Program-made: the position numbers and the translations under genes
Notes under the pieces: model-generated
Told to the model about the DNA's origin: nothing
The model's input: only the letters and a program-made list of their open reading frames with translations
Database searches by the model: none
Assembly: GCA_012841405.1 (NCBI GenBank)
Contig: DUUT01000175.1
Location: forward strand, 1 to 38,017
DNA length: 38,017 nt
Direction of reading: 5' to 3'
Source of the DNA: Chloroflexota bacterium
GTDB taxonomy: Bacteria > Chloroflexota > Anaerolineae > UBA1429
Shown: piece after piece, positions 10,362-18,643 of the stretch
Layout of the letters: the number at the start of each line of letters is the position of its first letter
How positions within the stretch are numbered: position 1 is the stretch's first letter

Positions 10362-11359
10362 GATGCGAGGTCCAGCGCGCACGGCAGCCCGCCGGCGGCC
10401 GTCGCCGCCCACATGGCATTGCGCACCGCCAAAGCGACCACATCGGCGGCCATGCTGCTCACCAGCGCCTGATGCGCCTCCTCGTGCCCCGTGGCCAGGC
10501 AAAAGATGGCGTCCCCGTCGTACAGCGTATGCGATGGCCGCGTCGTCCGCGCGAGGCCGTCATGTGCGGCGGCGGCGACGAGACCCGCCTGGGCTGCGTC
10601 GAGGCGGGCGTTGGTGGCCACGACGCCGATCACCGTGTTCCGATCGATCGGCCCGGGGGCCGGCGCACCAGCGGCCAGGAGCGATCGCATGGCCATGGCG
10701 GTATCGATGAACCCCTGGCCATCCTCCGTGCGTGTCCCGGCGATGATGCGCCCGCTCTCCGGGTCGATGACGTCGCCAAAGGCGTTCACCGCGATGAGGG
10801 CCGCTACGATGAGCGCGCCCGCCCGCAGGCTGGCGGTGCCGAGTCCCGCCTTGGTGGCGCGCGTCATCCCAAAGAGCTTACCCACCGTGGCGCCCATGCC
10901 GGCGCCCACATTCCCCTGGGGCACACCATCCACCCGGGCGTCGCGGCAGGCGCGATAGCCCATGGCGGCATCGGGGCGCACCGCGGCGTCGCCCAAGGCG
11001 AGGTCAAAGAGCACGGCGCCGGGCACGATGGGCACCCGTGCCACACCGGTGTCGTAGCCGATGCCCTGCTCCTCGAGGTAGCGCATGACGCCATCGGCGG
11101 CGGCGAGCCCAAAGGCGCTGCCCCCCGTCAACAGCACGGCGTGCGCCCGCTCCACGAGGGATCCGGGACGCAGGAGGTCCGTCTCGCGGGTGCCGGGCGC
11201 CAGCCCTGGCACGGCACCGCCGGCGATGGCACCCTCGCGGCAGAGGACCACCGTACAGCCGGTGAGCGCCTGAGGGTCATCGGCGTGCCCCACCTCAATC
11301 CCCGGGACGTCGGTCAGCGCCCCGGGCGCCAACATGCCGCGGACGGAGCGCTCAGCCAT
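10358..11359 (-). CDS. P1/S58 family N-terminal nucleophile hydrolase (DmpA/NylC-like)
   Basis: The 333-residue protein belongs to the family of DmpA aminopeptidases, beta-peptidyl aminopeptidases and nylon-oligomer hydrolase NylC. These precursors self-cleave to expose a Ser/Thr nucleophile. The predicted cleavage is N241/T242 (DRNTVIGVVATNA), followed by the family's PSHT and YDGDAIFCLATG motifs. Other landmarks are TDVPGIEVGH near the N-terminus, LTGGSAFGLAAADG and GNVGAGMGATVG. The ATG at 11359 overlaps the end of coaBC by 8 nt, with GGAGGG upstream, so it is the last gene of the CoA operon. A role in releasing or recycling beta-alanine-containing compounds is possible but is inference only. 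The stop codon TAG lies inside the CTAG end of a MITE-like repeat. Confidence 0.85.
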   Translation of the reverse strand: MAERSVRGMLAPGALTDVPGIEVGHADDPQALTGCTVVLCREGAIAGGAVPGLAPGTRETDLLRPGSLVERAHAVLLTGGSAFGLAAADGVMRYLEEQGIGYDTGVARVPIVPGAVLFDLALGDAAVRPDAAMGYRACRDARVDGVPQGNVGAGMGATVGKLFGMTRATKAGLGTASLRAGALIVAALIAVNAFGDVIDPESGRIIAGTRTEDGQGFIDTAMAMRSLLAAGAPAPGPIDRNTVIGVVATNARLDAAQAGLVAAAAHDGLARTTRPSHTLYDGDAIFCLATGHEEAHQALVSSMAADVVALAVRNAMWAATAAGGLPCALDLAS

Positions 11360-12572
11360 GGGATGCCCTCCACAGCGCGGCCACGCGATCCAAGATGCGC
11401 TCAGCGACCTCTTCCTTGGGCAGCAGGGGCAGCGGGTCGGGGGCGCCATCGGGAGTGAGCAGGGTGACGCGGTTGGTGGCCACCTCGAACCCGCTGTCGC
11501 TCGCCGAGACGTCATTGGCCACCAGGAGGTCGAGGCGCTTGCGCAGCAGCTTGTCGCGGGCGTTCTCCAGCAGGTTCTCCGTTTCGGCGGCGAACCCGAC
11601 GATGATCTTGCCATCCGCCGGGCCGGTGCGTCGCTTGGCCACCGCGGCGAGGATATCCACCGTGCGTTCGAGCCTCAGCACGAGCTCGCCGTCCTGCTTC
11701 TTGATCTTGTGCTCGGCGGTGTGCGCGGGGCGGTAATCGGCCACCGCGGCCGCCATGATGAGCACGTCCGTGGCGTCGAGGCGGTCGATGACGGCGTCGT
11801 GCATCTCAGCGGCGGTCCGCACGGGGACGGTATCGACGCCGTACACCGGGGGCAGGCCCGTGGGCGCGGTGACGAGCGTCACCTGGGCGCCATAGTCGCG
11901 CGCCGCCTCGGCGAGGGCGTAACCCATGCGGCCCGAGGAGCGGTTACCCACGTGGCGCACGGGGTCCAGCGGCTCCTGCGTGCCCCCCGCGCTGATCACC
12001 ACGCGCAGCCCGGCCAAGGGGCCGTTGCGTCCCAGGGTCTGGCGGATGGCGGCCAGGATCTCTTCCGTCGCGACGAGGCGCCCCGCGCCGATGCGCCCGG
12101 AGGCCAGCCGCCCCTCCCCCGGCCCGACGATCGTCGCGCCACGACGGCGCAACGTCGCCACGTTCTCGGCCGTCACCGGGTTGGCCCACATGTCGGCGTC
12201 CATGGCCGGGGCGATGACCAGCGGCGCCGTCGTGGCGAGCACGGTGCTCGTCAGTAGGTTGTCGGCCAGGCCGTGGACGATCTTGGCAATGGTGTTGGCC
12301 GTGGCGGGGGCGATGACCAGCACGTCGGCCCGCGCCGAGAGCGAGATGTGCGCCATGTCGGTATCGCGGAGCAGCTGGAACATGTCAATGGATACCGGGC
12401 GCTTGGTGATCGTCTGGAAGGGGAGGGGCGTGACGAACTGGGTGGCCCCCTCCGTCATGATGACGTCCACGGTGGCCCCCGCCTGGACGAGTTTGCTCGC
12501 CAGGTCGACGGCCTTGTAGCAGGCGATGCCGCCCGTAACCCCCAGAACAACATGCGCTCCGTTGAGGATCAC
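11352..12572 (-). CDS. coaBC: Bifunctional phosphopantothenoylcysteine decarboxylase/synthetase CoaBC (Dfp)
   Basis: The 406-residue protein carries out two steps of CoA synthesis: joining 4'-phosphopantothenate to cysteine (CoaB) and decarboxylating the product (CoaC). The flavoprotein CoaC domain (about 1-185) has GVTGGIACYK, catalytic H75 (AHISL), a PAMD motif (122-125) and the ASGRIGAGR loop. E. coli Dfp has Asn at 125 and Cys at 158, where this protein has Asp and Ser. From memory, this paired PAMD/SG variant occurs in other phyla such as Bacteroidota. The CoaB domain follows from about 190 (VISAGGTQEPLDPVR, NRSSGRMG, AAAVADYRP, KIKK). Its ATG overlaps the coaX stop by 4 nt. Confidence 0.95.
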   Translation of the reverse strand: MILNGAHVVLGVTGGIACYKAVDLASKLVQAGATVDVIMTEGATQFVTPLPFQTITKRPVSIDMFQLLRDTDMAHISLSARADVLVIAPATANTIAKIVHGLADNLLTSTVLATTAPLVIAPAMDADMWANPVTAENVATLRRRGATIVGPGEGRLASGRIGAGRLVATEEILAAIRQTLGRNGPLAGLRVVISAGGTQEPLDPVRHVGNRSSGRMGYALAEAARDYGAQVTLVTAPTGLPPVYGVDTVPVRTAAEMHDAVIDRLDATDVLIMAAAVADYRPAHTAEHKIKKQDGELVLRLERTVDILAAVAKRRTGPADGKIIVGFAAETENLLENARDKLLRKRLDLLVANDVSASDSGFEVATNRVTLLTPDGAPDPLPLLPKEEVAERILDRVAALWRASHG

Positions 12573-13342
12573 TGCGCCCCCCTGTTGAGTTCATAGATAA
12601 TCTGCAGGCCCCGCAGCGTGAGCCACAGATCCACCACCTCGATGACGTCCGTCTCTTGCGCGATGGACCGAGCGAGGCCCCCGGTGCCGATGACGCGCAT
12701 GGTGGGCCCCAGCTCGCGGCGAAAGCGCTCCACCATCCCCTCGACGAGGCCCACGTAGCCAAAGAGGATGCCCGAGCGCATCGAGTCGGCCGTATTCGTG
12801 CCAATGGCCTTGCGCGGGCGTGACAGGTCGATGCGTGGCAGCTTGGAGGCGCGCTGGAAGAGTGCCTCCGCGGATACGCGTACGCCCGGTGCGATGGCCC
12901 CCCCCAAATAGTCGCCGGTGGCCGAGATGGCGTCAAAGGTGGTGCCGGTGCCGAAATCCACGATGCACGTCGGTCCGCCGTAGAGGCGATAGGCCGCGGC
13001 GGCGTTCACCACCCGGTCGGCCCCCACCTCGTGGGGGTTGTCGTAGCGCACGGCCACGCCGGTGCGAACACCGGCGCCCACGATCAGCGGTTCCACGCCG
13101 ATGTAGGTATCCAGCATCTCGAGAAAGAGGTCCGTCACCGGGGGCACCACGCTGGCCAGCGCAATGCCCGCGATATCCGACGGCTGGTACCCCTGCCGTG
13201 CCATCAGGCTGAGCAGGAGGATGCCGTACTCGTCCGGCATCTTGAGGTGATCGGTGCTGACGCGCCAGTGGGCCACCAGGTCCTCGCCACGGTAGAGGCC
13301 CATGGTGATGTTGGTGTTGCCGATATCGACACAGAACAGCAT
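12569..13342 (-). CDS. coaX: Type III pantothenate kinase CoaX
   Basis: The 257-residue kinase phosphorylates pantothenate, the first committed step of CoA synthesis. It has the CoaX ASKHA-fold motifs: DIGNTN at 5-10 (phosphate binding), GADRVVNAAAA, VDFGTGTTFDAI and PGVRVSAEALFQRA. The length is typical. GGGAGG lies about 7 nt before the ATG. It begins 13 nt after the ECF S-component gene and overlaps coaBC by ATGA, placing uptake and phosphorylation of the vitamin in one transcript. Confidence 0.96.
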   Translation of the reverse strand: MLFCVDIGNTNITMGLYRGEDLVAHWRVSTDHLKMPDEYGILLLSLMARQGYQPSDIAGIALASVVPPVTDLFLEMLDTYIGVEPLIVGAGVRTGVAVRYDNPHEVGADRVVNAAAAYRLYGGPTCIVDFGTGTTFDAISATGDYLGGAIAPGVRVSAEALFQRASKLPRIDLSRPRKAIGTNTADSMRSGILFGYVGLVEGMVERFRRELGPTMRVIGTGGLARSIAQETDVIEVVDLWLTLRGLQIIYELNRGAQ

Positions 13343-13355
13343 CGTTCGCCTCCCG

Positions 13356-14057
13356 CTAGAGCCGCGCGCCGCGCCGCGTGCCGATCTGGCGGATGGCGGC
13401 TACCACGGCGACGGTGATGACGGCAGACACAAACATCTCGGGGATACCGTGGGTGATGGCGATGCCCCAGGCGGCATCGCTCGTCACGTAAGCGCGTAGC
13501 GTTGCTGCCGACAGCACGAGGGCCGTGTTGGTCAATGAGCCGGCGGCTCCCGCGACGGCGAGACTCACGATGGCGTGCTCTTCACGGCGTACCCACACAA
13601 AGAGGAACACGATAACGATGGCTGAGACCACCGCCGCCGCCATCCCCACCCACTGGATCTGCTGTGCCACCTGGTAGCTAAAGGCCAGCAACAGGGCGAG
13701 CAGCACGGCCAGCATCCCCGTCAGCATGCCGACACGGGCGCGCCGCAGGGCGACGAACACCCACCATGCGACGGGACCGATGAGGAGGCGCGGGAGGATG
13801 ATGACCAGCGGATCCTTCACCGGCACCGCCGGGCTGAGCAGGCTGGCAAAGCCAAAGCCAAGGCTCACAATGAGGCCCACCAGCGGCCCCTCGAGGATGC
13901 CGCCAATGATCGCCGGGATGTGCGCGATGGTGGCGCTACCGGCCGGCGTGGGGACGGGGATGAACCCGACGGGGGTAAAGGCCATCATGAGGAGGGTGAT
14001 GGCCAAGAGCAGCCCAGCGACCACCACCCGGCGGATAGGGCGATCCAGCGCCGTCAT
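13356..14057 (-). CDS. ECF transporter S component, probably for pantothenate
   Basis: The 233-residue integral membrane protein has about six hydrophobic segments and the S-component signature FTPVGFIPVPTPAG followed by ATIAHIPAIIGGILEGP. S components bind the vitamin and dock on the EcfA1/A2/T energy module, which is encoded just upstream. The next genes are coaX and coaBC, so pantothenate (a PanT-like role) is the most economical substrate. This rests on context, not on binding-site residues. The ATG at 14057 (MTALDR) has AAAGGAA before it. Earlier in-frame starts have no such site. Confidence 0.8.
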   Translation of the reverse strand: MTALDRPIRRVVVAGLLLAITLLMMAFTPVGFIPVPTPAGSATIAHIPAIIGGILEGPLVGLIVSLGFGFASLLSPAVPVKDPLVIILPRLLIGPVAWWVFVALRRARVGMLTGMLAVLLALLLAFSYQVAQQIQWVGMAAAVVSAIVIVFLFVWVRREEHAIVSLAVAGAAGSLTNTALVLSAATLRAYVTSDAAWGIAITHGIPEMFVSAVITVAVVAAIRQIGTRRGARL

Positions 14058-14136
14058 GGGTCGTTCCTTTCGTGATGTGCTCCAACTCACGGGACACCTC
14101 CTGAGATGCACGGTCTCGCTATTGCAGCGCGGTGTG

Positions 14137-14177
14137 CCAAGGGACCGAGGCCTCCGACACGGCTCGGGCAGCCTTGG
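14137..14177 (-). promoter_or_regulatory. Hairpin in the gap between ecfT and the S-component gene
   Basis: The 135-nt gap contains a two-part stem: an outer CCAAGG/CCTTGG and an inner CCGAG/CTCGG pairing. There is no T-tract. It could protect or process the mRNA so that the energy-module genes and the S component/coa genes are expressed at different levels. No promoter is evident in the gap. Confidence 0.35.
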
Positions 14178-14192
14178 CTCCTGAGAGATGCG

Positions 14193-15044
14193 CTAGGGCG
14201 CCCCGAGCGCGTGCAGCGCAATCACGGCGCCCAACACCACCAGGGCCACGCCCACGGCGGCGGCGTCGGCGGGGCGAAAGGACAGATCGTGGAGGCTCGT
14301 GCGGCCGCTGCCGCCGTGGTAGCAGCGTGCCAGCATGGCCATCACCATCTCGTCCGCACGTCGGTAGACGTCGGCAAAGAGGGGCACCACGAGGGCGGCC
14401 ATGCGGCGCGCGTTCGCCAGCATGCGCCAGCGCCCGCCGCCGCCCTGCCCCACGCCGCGGGCGTCCTGGGCGAGCATGACCGCCTCCATCTGCTCGCCGA
14501 GGATCGGTAGAAAACGCAGGGCGATGGCGACCATGAGGGCGATTTCGTGGCTGGGCAGGCCCAGCGCGTCCAGCGGACGGAGCAGGCGGTCGACGCCCAG
14601 GGTCAGCGCTCCCGGCGTCGTCGTGCTGGTCAACAGGCTGACCACGAGCATCAGGCTGATCAGGCGCAGCGCCATGACCACGACGAGGCGGATGCTCGTC
14701 GGCGTGAGGCGCACGAACCCCCAGGTGAGGAGGGCGCGCTCACCCGCGGCGACGCCGGATCGGCCGCCGAGCAGCAGCTGCAGCACGGCGAGCACCGCTA
14801 CCAATGGGAGCACGGGGCGCACCGTGGCGACGGCCTGCCCCGCGGGCAGGCGCGACAGCGCGACAAGGAGAGCCACGACCAGCACCACGAGGACGCTGGA
14901 GGCATACCCCGAGGCGATCACCGCGGCCCCCACGAGCAACGCCAGCGCCACGAGCTTGGCGCGCGGGTCCAGGCGGTGCACGGGCGACCCGGTGGGGAAA
15001 TACTGTCCAATGGTGACATGCCTCAGGAGTGCAGCGTTCGCCAC
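14193..15044 (-). CDS. ecfT: ECF transporter transmembrane component EcfT
   Basis: The 283-residue membrane protein has an N-terminal HRLDPRAKL motif, several hydrophobic segments and the two Ala-Arg coupling motifs that bind the ATPases (QDARGVG and MLARCYHGG). It joins the S component to EcfA1/EcfA2. The GTG start at 15044 is chosen because GGAGGAGG lies just upstream. It overlaps ecfA2 by 22 nt. The ATG at 15065 is the alternative. Confidence 0.88.
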   Translation of the reverse strand: MANAALLRHVTIGQYFPTGSPVHRLDPRAKLVALALLVGAAVIASGYASSVLVVLVVALLVALSRLPAGQAVATVRPVLPLVAVLAVLQLLLGGRSGVAAGERALLTWGFVRLTPTSIRLVVVMALRLISLMLVVSLLTSTTTPGALTLGVDRLLRPLDALGLPSHEIALMVAIALRFLPILGEQMEAVMLAQDARGVGQGGGGRWRMLANARRMAALVVPLFADVYRRADEMVMAMLARCYHGGSGRTSLHDLSFRPADAAAVGVALVVLGAVIALHALGAP

Positions 15045-15886
15045 AGCGCCTCCTCCGCCTCGCACACGGTGATCGGCCGGCCGGGGACGGTGATACCCTC
15101 TTGCGCCAGGGCGCGCACGATCGCCCCCACCGTGGGCAGTGTCAACCCGGCGCCGGCCAGCGCCGCGTGCTGCGCGAACACGTCATGCGCCGTGCCGGCG
15201 AGGACGGTGTGCCCCTCGTGGAGCACCGTCACCCGCTCGGCGACCTCGGCCACCTCGTCCATATCGTTCGAGATGAGCAACACCGTGACCCCCTCCTCGT
15301 CGCGCAGGCGGCGCAACAGGGCGTGCACCTCGCGCCGGCCCTGGGGGTCCAACCCCGTCGTGGCCTCGTCCAGCACGAGCAGCTCGGGGCGCATGGCCAG
15401 CACCCCGGCCAGCGCGGCGCGGCGCATCTCGCCACCGCTCAGGGAAAAGGTCTGCCGATCGCGAAAGGCCTCAAAGGGGAGGCCTACCGCCTCCATCGCC
15501 CAGCGCACGCGCTCGCGCAGCGCATCCCCCGACAGCCCCAACTGGCGCGGGCCGTAGGCCACGTCGTCGCCGACGTAGCGCTCGAACAGCTGCTGGTGGG
15601 GGTACTGGAACACAAGCCCCACGCGGCGGCGCAAGGCGGCGGGATCGAGCTCCGGCGCCGCCAGGTCCTGACCGAGAATGGTGACGCGCCCCCACTCGGT
15701 GGGGCGCAGCAGGCCGTTGGTAAAGTGGGCCAGCGTCGACTTGCCCGCACCGCTGGTGCCGATGAGCGCGGCGATCTCGCCCCGCGCCACCGTGAGGTGC
15801 GCATCGCGCAGCGCCACGGATTCGAGCGGCGTTCCCGGGAGGTAGGTGTGGCCCAGGTGCTGCACGGTGACGATGGCGTCGCTCAT
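15023..15886 (-). CDS. ecfA2: ECF transporter ATPase EcfA2
   Basis: This is a 287-residue ABC ATPase. Walker A is GTSGAGKST, the Q-loop region is FQYPHQQLFERYVGDDVAYGP (typical of EcfA2), the signature is LSGGEMRR, and Walker B is LLVLDEATTGLD, followed by a D-loop and a C-terminal EcfA-type extension. The switch His position is Asn (LLISNDMDE), where EcfA proteins normally have His. Its start overlaps the ecfA1 stop (ATGA). It forms the energising heterodimer with EcfA1. Confidence 0.92.
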   Translation of the reverse strand: MSDAIVTVQHLGHTYLPGTPLESVALRDAHLTVARGEIAALIGTSGAGKSTLAHFTNGLLRPTEWGRVTILGQDLAAPELDPAALRRRVGLVFQYPHQQLFERYVGDDVAYGPRQLGLSGDALRERVRWAMEAVGLPFEAFRDRQTFSLSGGEMRRAALAGVLAMRPELLVLDEATTGLDPQGRREVHALLRRLRDEEGVTVLLISNDMDEVAEVAERVTVLHEGHTVLAGTAHDVFAQHAALAGAGLTLPTVGAIVRALAQEGITVPGRPITVCEAEEALWRTLHS

Positions 15887-16746
15887 CAGGCGGCCCTCAC
15901 ATGGGCAGCGATGGCGCGTACCAGCTCCTCCGGGGTGATGGCGCCGGCGACGGCATCCACGCCTCGGGCCGCCAACCCACGGGCGATCGCGGCCGCGGGG
16001 GGCAGGGCGAGGCCGAGCGCCTCGAGCGTCTCGGCCTGCGCCAGTACGTCGCGGGGCGTTCCCTCCAGAGCGATGCGCCCGCCGCGATCGGTGGCCTCGA
16101 GCACGATGACGCGGTCGGCGGCGACGACCTCATCCATAAAGTGGGTGATGGCCACCACCGTCAGCCCGCCGGCGTGCAGGTCACGCAGCAGGCGCAACAC
16201 CTCGTGGCGTGCCTGGGGGTCGAGCATGGCGGTGGATTCATCCAACACCAGACAGGCGGGACGCATGGCCAACACCCCCGCGATGGCCAGGCGCGCCTTT
16301 TGCCCTGCGGAGAGGGTGTGGGGGTCGCGGTGGCGTAGGGCGCTCAGGCCGACGCTCTGCAGGGCGTCATCGACGCGCTGGTGCAGCGCCTCGCGGGGCA
16401 CCCCGAGGTTCTCGGGGCCAAAGGCCACCTCCTCCTCGACGACGGTGGAGATGATCTGGTTGTCGGGGTTCTGGAACACCATGCCCACCGTAGCGCGAAT
16501 CCCGAGGAGCGCCGCGGCGTCGCGCGTGTTCGCGCCCTCCACCCAGACGTCCCCCGCGGTGGGTAGGAGCAAGCCGTTGAGGCAGCGCGCTAGGGTCGAC
16601 TTGCCCGATCCGTTCCGCCCGACGATAGCCAGGTACTCGCCTCGGGGGATGGCCAGGGAGATGTCGTGCAGCGCCGGGATGGCGCGATCGGTGTCGGCGT
16701 CATAGTGATAGCTGAGGTGCGCTGTGCGGATGAGCGGCTCGTCCAC
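15886..16746 (-). CDS. ecfA1: ECF transporter ATPase EcfA1
   Basis: This is a 286-residue ABC ATPase. Walker A is GRNGSGKST, the Q-loop FQNPDNQIISTVVEEEVAFG (typical of EcfA1), the signature LSAGQKAR (one base-position variant of LSGGQ), Walker B LVLDESTAMLD and the switch His is in ITHFMDE. The GTG start at 16746 is preferred because GAGGAG lies 5 nt before it. An in-frame ATG at 16782 falls inside the loop of the terminator hairpin and cannot be the normal start. It is the first gene of the ECF/CoA operon. Confidence 0.92.
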   Translation of the reverse strand: MDEPLIRTAHLSYHYDADTDRAIPALHDISLAIPRGEYLAIVGRNGSGKSTLARCLNGLLLPTAGDVWVEGANTRDAAALLGIRATVGMVFQNPDNQIISTVVEEEVAFGPENLGVPREALHQRVDDALQSVGLSALRHRDPHTLSAGQKARLAIAGVLAMRPACLVLDESTAMLDPQARHEVLRLLRDLHAGGLTVVAITHFMDEVVAADRVIVLEATDRGGRIALEGTPRDVLAQAETLEALGLALPPAAAIARGLAARGVDAVAGAITPEELVRAIAAHVRAA

Positions 16747-16929
16747 GTGATCTCCTCGAGGCACAAAAAAGCCTCGCGCCATCGAGACGCGAGGTCACAG
16801 AAGGCATTGCCTTCCGCAGCGTGGCCGGCGGGCCACGCCTACCTGCTCCTGCCGTCTCGGTCGCGGTGCGATCCAAGCGACGCATTGCTTCATGGGAGGC
16901 CAATGCTCGGCGCCGCGTAGGTCGCCGGC
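16747..16929 (-). promoter_or_regulatory. Structured 5' leader of the ECF-CoA operon, candidate riboswitch or attenuator
   Basis: About 180 nt lie between the predicted transcription start and the GTG start. The minus-strand RNA can form several helices: a CCTAC/GTAGG closing pair, GCATTG/CAATGC, GTCGC/GCGAC, a 7-bp CGTGGCC/GGCCACG hairpin (16820-16837), a 6-bp GAAGGC/GCCTTC hairpin (16800-16814) and finally an intrinsic terminator. I could not match it to TPP, cobalamin, FMN, THF, glycine, ZTP or T-box consensus elements. The ligand is unknown, and pantothenate or CoA is a guess from the genes. Confidence 0.6.
16765..16795 (-). terminator. Intrinsic terminator in front of ecfA1 (attenuator)
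   Basis: A 7-bp stem CCTCGCG/CGCGAGG is followed by six T residues on the minus strand and ends 19 nt before the GTG start. The 3' arm (GAGGC) can instead pair with GCCTC next to the ribosome binding site, giving a possible alternative fold. Confidence 0.75.
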
Positions 16930-16935
16930 AGCCGT

Positions 16936-16964
16936 ATTGTAGCACAGGGAAGGGGTGGGCGCAA
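16936..16964 (-). promoter_or_regulatory. Sigma-70 promoter of the ECF-CoA operon
   Basis: The minus strand reads TTGCGC, 17 nt, TACAAT. Transcription would start near 16929 and run through the structured leader. Confidence 0.7.
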
Positions 16965-17000
16965 AGCGGCGTGGGGTCGCGTGGCGCCCGCCCGTTGGCG

Positions 17001-17657
17001 TTACAGCCACCCCCGGGTGAGGTACACGGCCAACGTGGCGTACTCTTCGAGCACGGTGAGCAGCGAGCGCTCGTCCTGCCACCAGCGCTCTGGAGCGAAC
17101 CATGCGGGCTCGGCGCCGGCGACGAGGATGCGGACCGGCGAGTCAGCGAAGACCTTGCCAAAGGTCAGGCGCGCCCGCCGCGTGTGATAGTTGTCGGTGA
17201 TGACCAGCAGCGAGGTCAGCCCACTCTCTTGGACGAGCTGTTGGCAGGCGAGGGCCTCTTCGCGGGTGCTGGTGGTGTCGGGGAGCAGGATCATGGCTTC
17301 GCGTGGCGCGCCCAGGCTCACCATGTAATCGGCGCCCAACGCGGCGAAGGATTGCTCAAAGCCCGGCAGGCGCGGCGCCGCGCCGCTGGAGACGAGGGTG
17401 GGCGCATAGCCCTTGGACGCGAGGGCGACCGCCAGCTCCTGGCGGGACCCGCTCCCCCCGCTGAGGACCACGATGGCGTCGGTGGGCACCGCCTCCTGCG
17501 AGACGATGAGGAATCGCGCGGGGAGGGGCAGCCAGTAGGCCTGCGTGGCCAGGGCAATGATGAACAAGACACCCACGATCAGCAGCCCGCGGGACCGCCG
17601 GCCGTCCGGCTCCCGCATGCCGTCGCTGCCGGTGCGTTCATACCAGCGAACCGGCAT
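17001..17657 (-). CDS. DUF218 (YdcF-like) single-pass membrane protein
   Basis: The 218-residue protein has one N-terminal membrane segment (about 25-45) and a DUF218 domain: AIVVLSGGSGSRQELAVAL, LVSSGAAPR, STREEA and VITDNYHTRRARLTF. The domain is known from E. coli SanA, ElyC and YdcF, some of which affect envelope integrity. The biochemical activity is unclear. The ATG at 17657 follows AGGAG by 8 nt. The longer upstream frame lacks a start site of this quality. It is transcribed toward the ECF operon but has its own promoter. Confidence 0.82.
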   Translation of the reverse strand: MPVRWYERTGSDGMREPDGRRSRGLLIVGVLFIIALATQAYWLPLPARFLIVSQEAVPTDAIVVLSGGSGSRQELAVALASKGYAPTLVSSGAAPRLPGFEQSFAALGADYMVSLGAPREAMILLPDTTSTREEALACQQLVQESGLTSLLVITDNYHTRRARLTFGKVFADSPVRILVAGAEPAWFAPERWWQDERSLLTVLEEYATLAVYLTRGWL

Positions 17658-17724
17658 CACCTCGTCTCCTGTACGTTGGGGGGTGAATAACCGTGCCTGA
17701 GCGGACGCGGCCGCACAGGCAGGC

Positions 17725-17753
17725 ATTATAGGCAGGTGTGCCGCATCCGTCCA
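17725..17753 (-). promoter_or_regulatory. Promoter for the DUF218 gene
   Basis: The minus strand reads TGGACG, 17 nt, TATAAT. The -10 is perfect and the -35 matches four of six positions. The -35 ends 12 bp before the plus-strand -35 at 17766, forming a divergent pair. Confidence 0.65.
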
Positions 17754-17765
17754 GAGCGCGTGCCG

Positions 17766-17794
17766 TTGACAGCGCCTCGCGGCATCGCTAGCAT
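17766..17794 (+). promoter_or_regulatory. Promoter for the isomerase/nucleoside hydrolase pair
   Basis: TTGACA, 17 nt, TAGCAT lie 40 nt before the ATG at 17834. The -35 is perfect. Confidence 0.72.
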
Positions 17795-17833
17795 AGGCCC
17801 GTCGGACCCATCCCAACCGCGAGGAGTACCAGC

Positions 17834-18595
17834 ATGGCGACTATTCCTGTGGGCTTGCAGCTGTACACCGTGCGCGACGAGGCGGCCAAGGACTTTGCCG
17901 GGGCGATGCGGCGCGTTGCCGCGCTGGGCTACGCCGGCGTCGAGCTGGCTGGCACCGGCGGATTGTCCGCCGCGGCGATGAAGGACCTCCTGGCCGAGAC
18001 CGGCCTCGCCCTGGTGGGCAGCCACGTGCCGGTGACCGAGTTTGAGATGGATCTCGATGGCGTGATCGCCTACTATGCCGCCGTCGGCGCGCCGCGTGTC
18101 GGCGTCCCCTACCTGCCGGACGAGCGCCAGAACCCCGAGGGCTATTACGCCCTGGCGGCGATGATGAACGACGTCGGCGCTCGCCTCCAGGAAGCCGGTA
18201 TGGGGCTCTACTACCATCACCACGCCTTCGAGTTCGATGACCACGACGGTGTGACCGGCATGGACATCCTGCTGCAAGAGACCGATCCGTCGCTGGTGAC
18301 CATCGAATGCGACGTCTACTGGGTGCGGCACGCTGGCCTCGACCCGGCGGCGTTCCTCCGCGAGCACGCCGGGCGCTTCGCCCTCGTCCACCTAAAGGAC
18401 ATGACGCCCGAAGGGAGCGAGGGGCACACCTTTGCCGAGGTCGGCGAGGGCGTCATCGACTTTGGCCCCATCTTTGCCGCCAGTGAGGCGCAGGGGGTCG
18501 AGTGGTACATCGTCGAGCAGGATCGGTGCGCCCGCCCCACCTTTGAGAGCGCCCGCATGAGCCTCGAGAACCTGCGCGCGTGGGGCAAGGCATAG
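17834..18595 (+). CDS. Sugar phosphate isomerase/epimerase-like TIM-barrel protein
   Basis: The 253-residue protein belongs to the xylose-isomerase-like TIM barrel (AP_endonuc_2) superfamily. It starts with GLQLYTVRDE and has strands ending in candidate metal ligands: E in GVELAG, H in LVGSHVPVTEFEMD, E/H near YYHHHAFEF, D in TIECDVYW, H in LVHLKDM, and E in YIVEQD. These enzymes act on inositol derivatives, keto-sugars and similar compounds. The substrate cannot be told. GAGGAG lies before the ATG. A nucleoside hydrolase follows after 48 nt, with a 7-bp hairpin (18609-18625) between them. Confidence 0.85.
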   Translation: MATIPVGLQLYTVRDEAAKDFAGAMRRVAALGYAGVELAGTGGLSAAAMKDLLAETGLALVGSHVPVTEFEMDLDGVIAYYAAVGAPRVGVPYLPDERQNPEGYYALAAMMNDVGARLQEAGMGLYYHHHAFEFDDHDGVTGMDILLQETDPSLVTIECDVYWVRHAGLDPAAFLREHAGRFALVHLKDMTPEGSEGHTFAEVGEGVIDFGPIFAASEAQGVEWYIVEQDRCARPTFESARMSLENLRAWGKA

Positions 18596-18643
18596 ACGAG
18601 GCGATCATGGCGGCCGACGGCCGCCACAACGCGAGGTGAGATC

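Noticed and set aside
11352..12572. Inactivated CoaC domain because Cys158 and Asn125 of E. coli Dfp are replaced
   Set aside because: His75 and all other motifs are intact, and the paired PAMD/Ser variant, from memory, is found in functional CoaBC of other phyla. The operon context also argues for activity.
16747..16782. ATG at 16782 as the start of ecfA1
   Set aside because: It lies in the loop of the intrinsic terminator and would encode the T-tract. The GTG at 16746 has an ideal ribosome binding site and matches the family N-terminus.
16747..16929. T-box or ZTP riboswitch upstream of ecfA1
   Set aside because: The T-box core sequence TGGNACCGCG is absent (only a partial CACCGCG far from the terminator), and the ZTP pseudoknot sequences do not fit.
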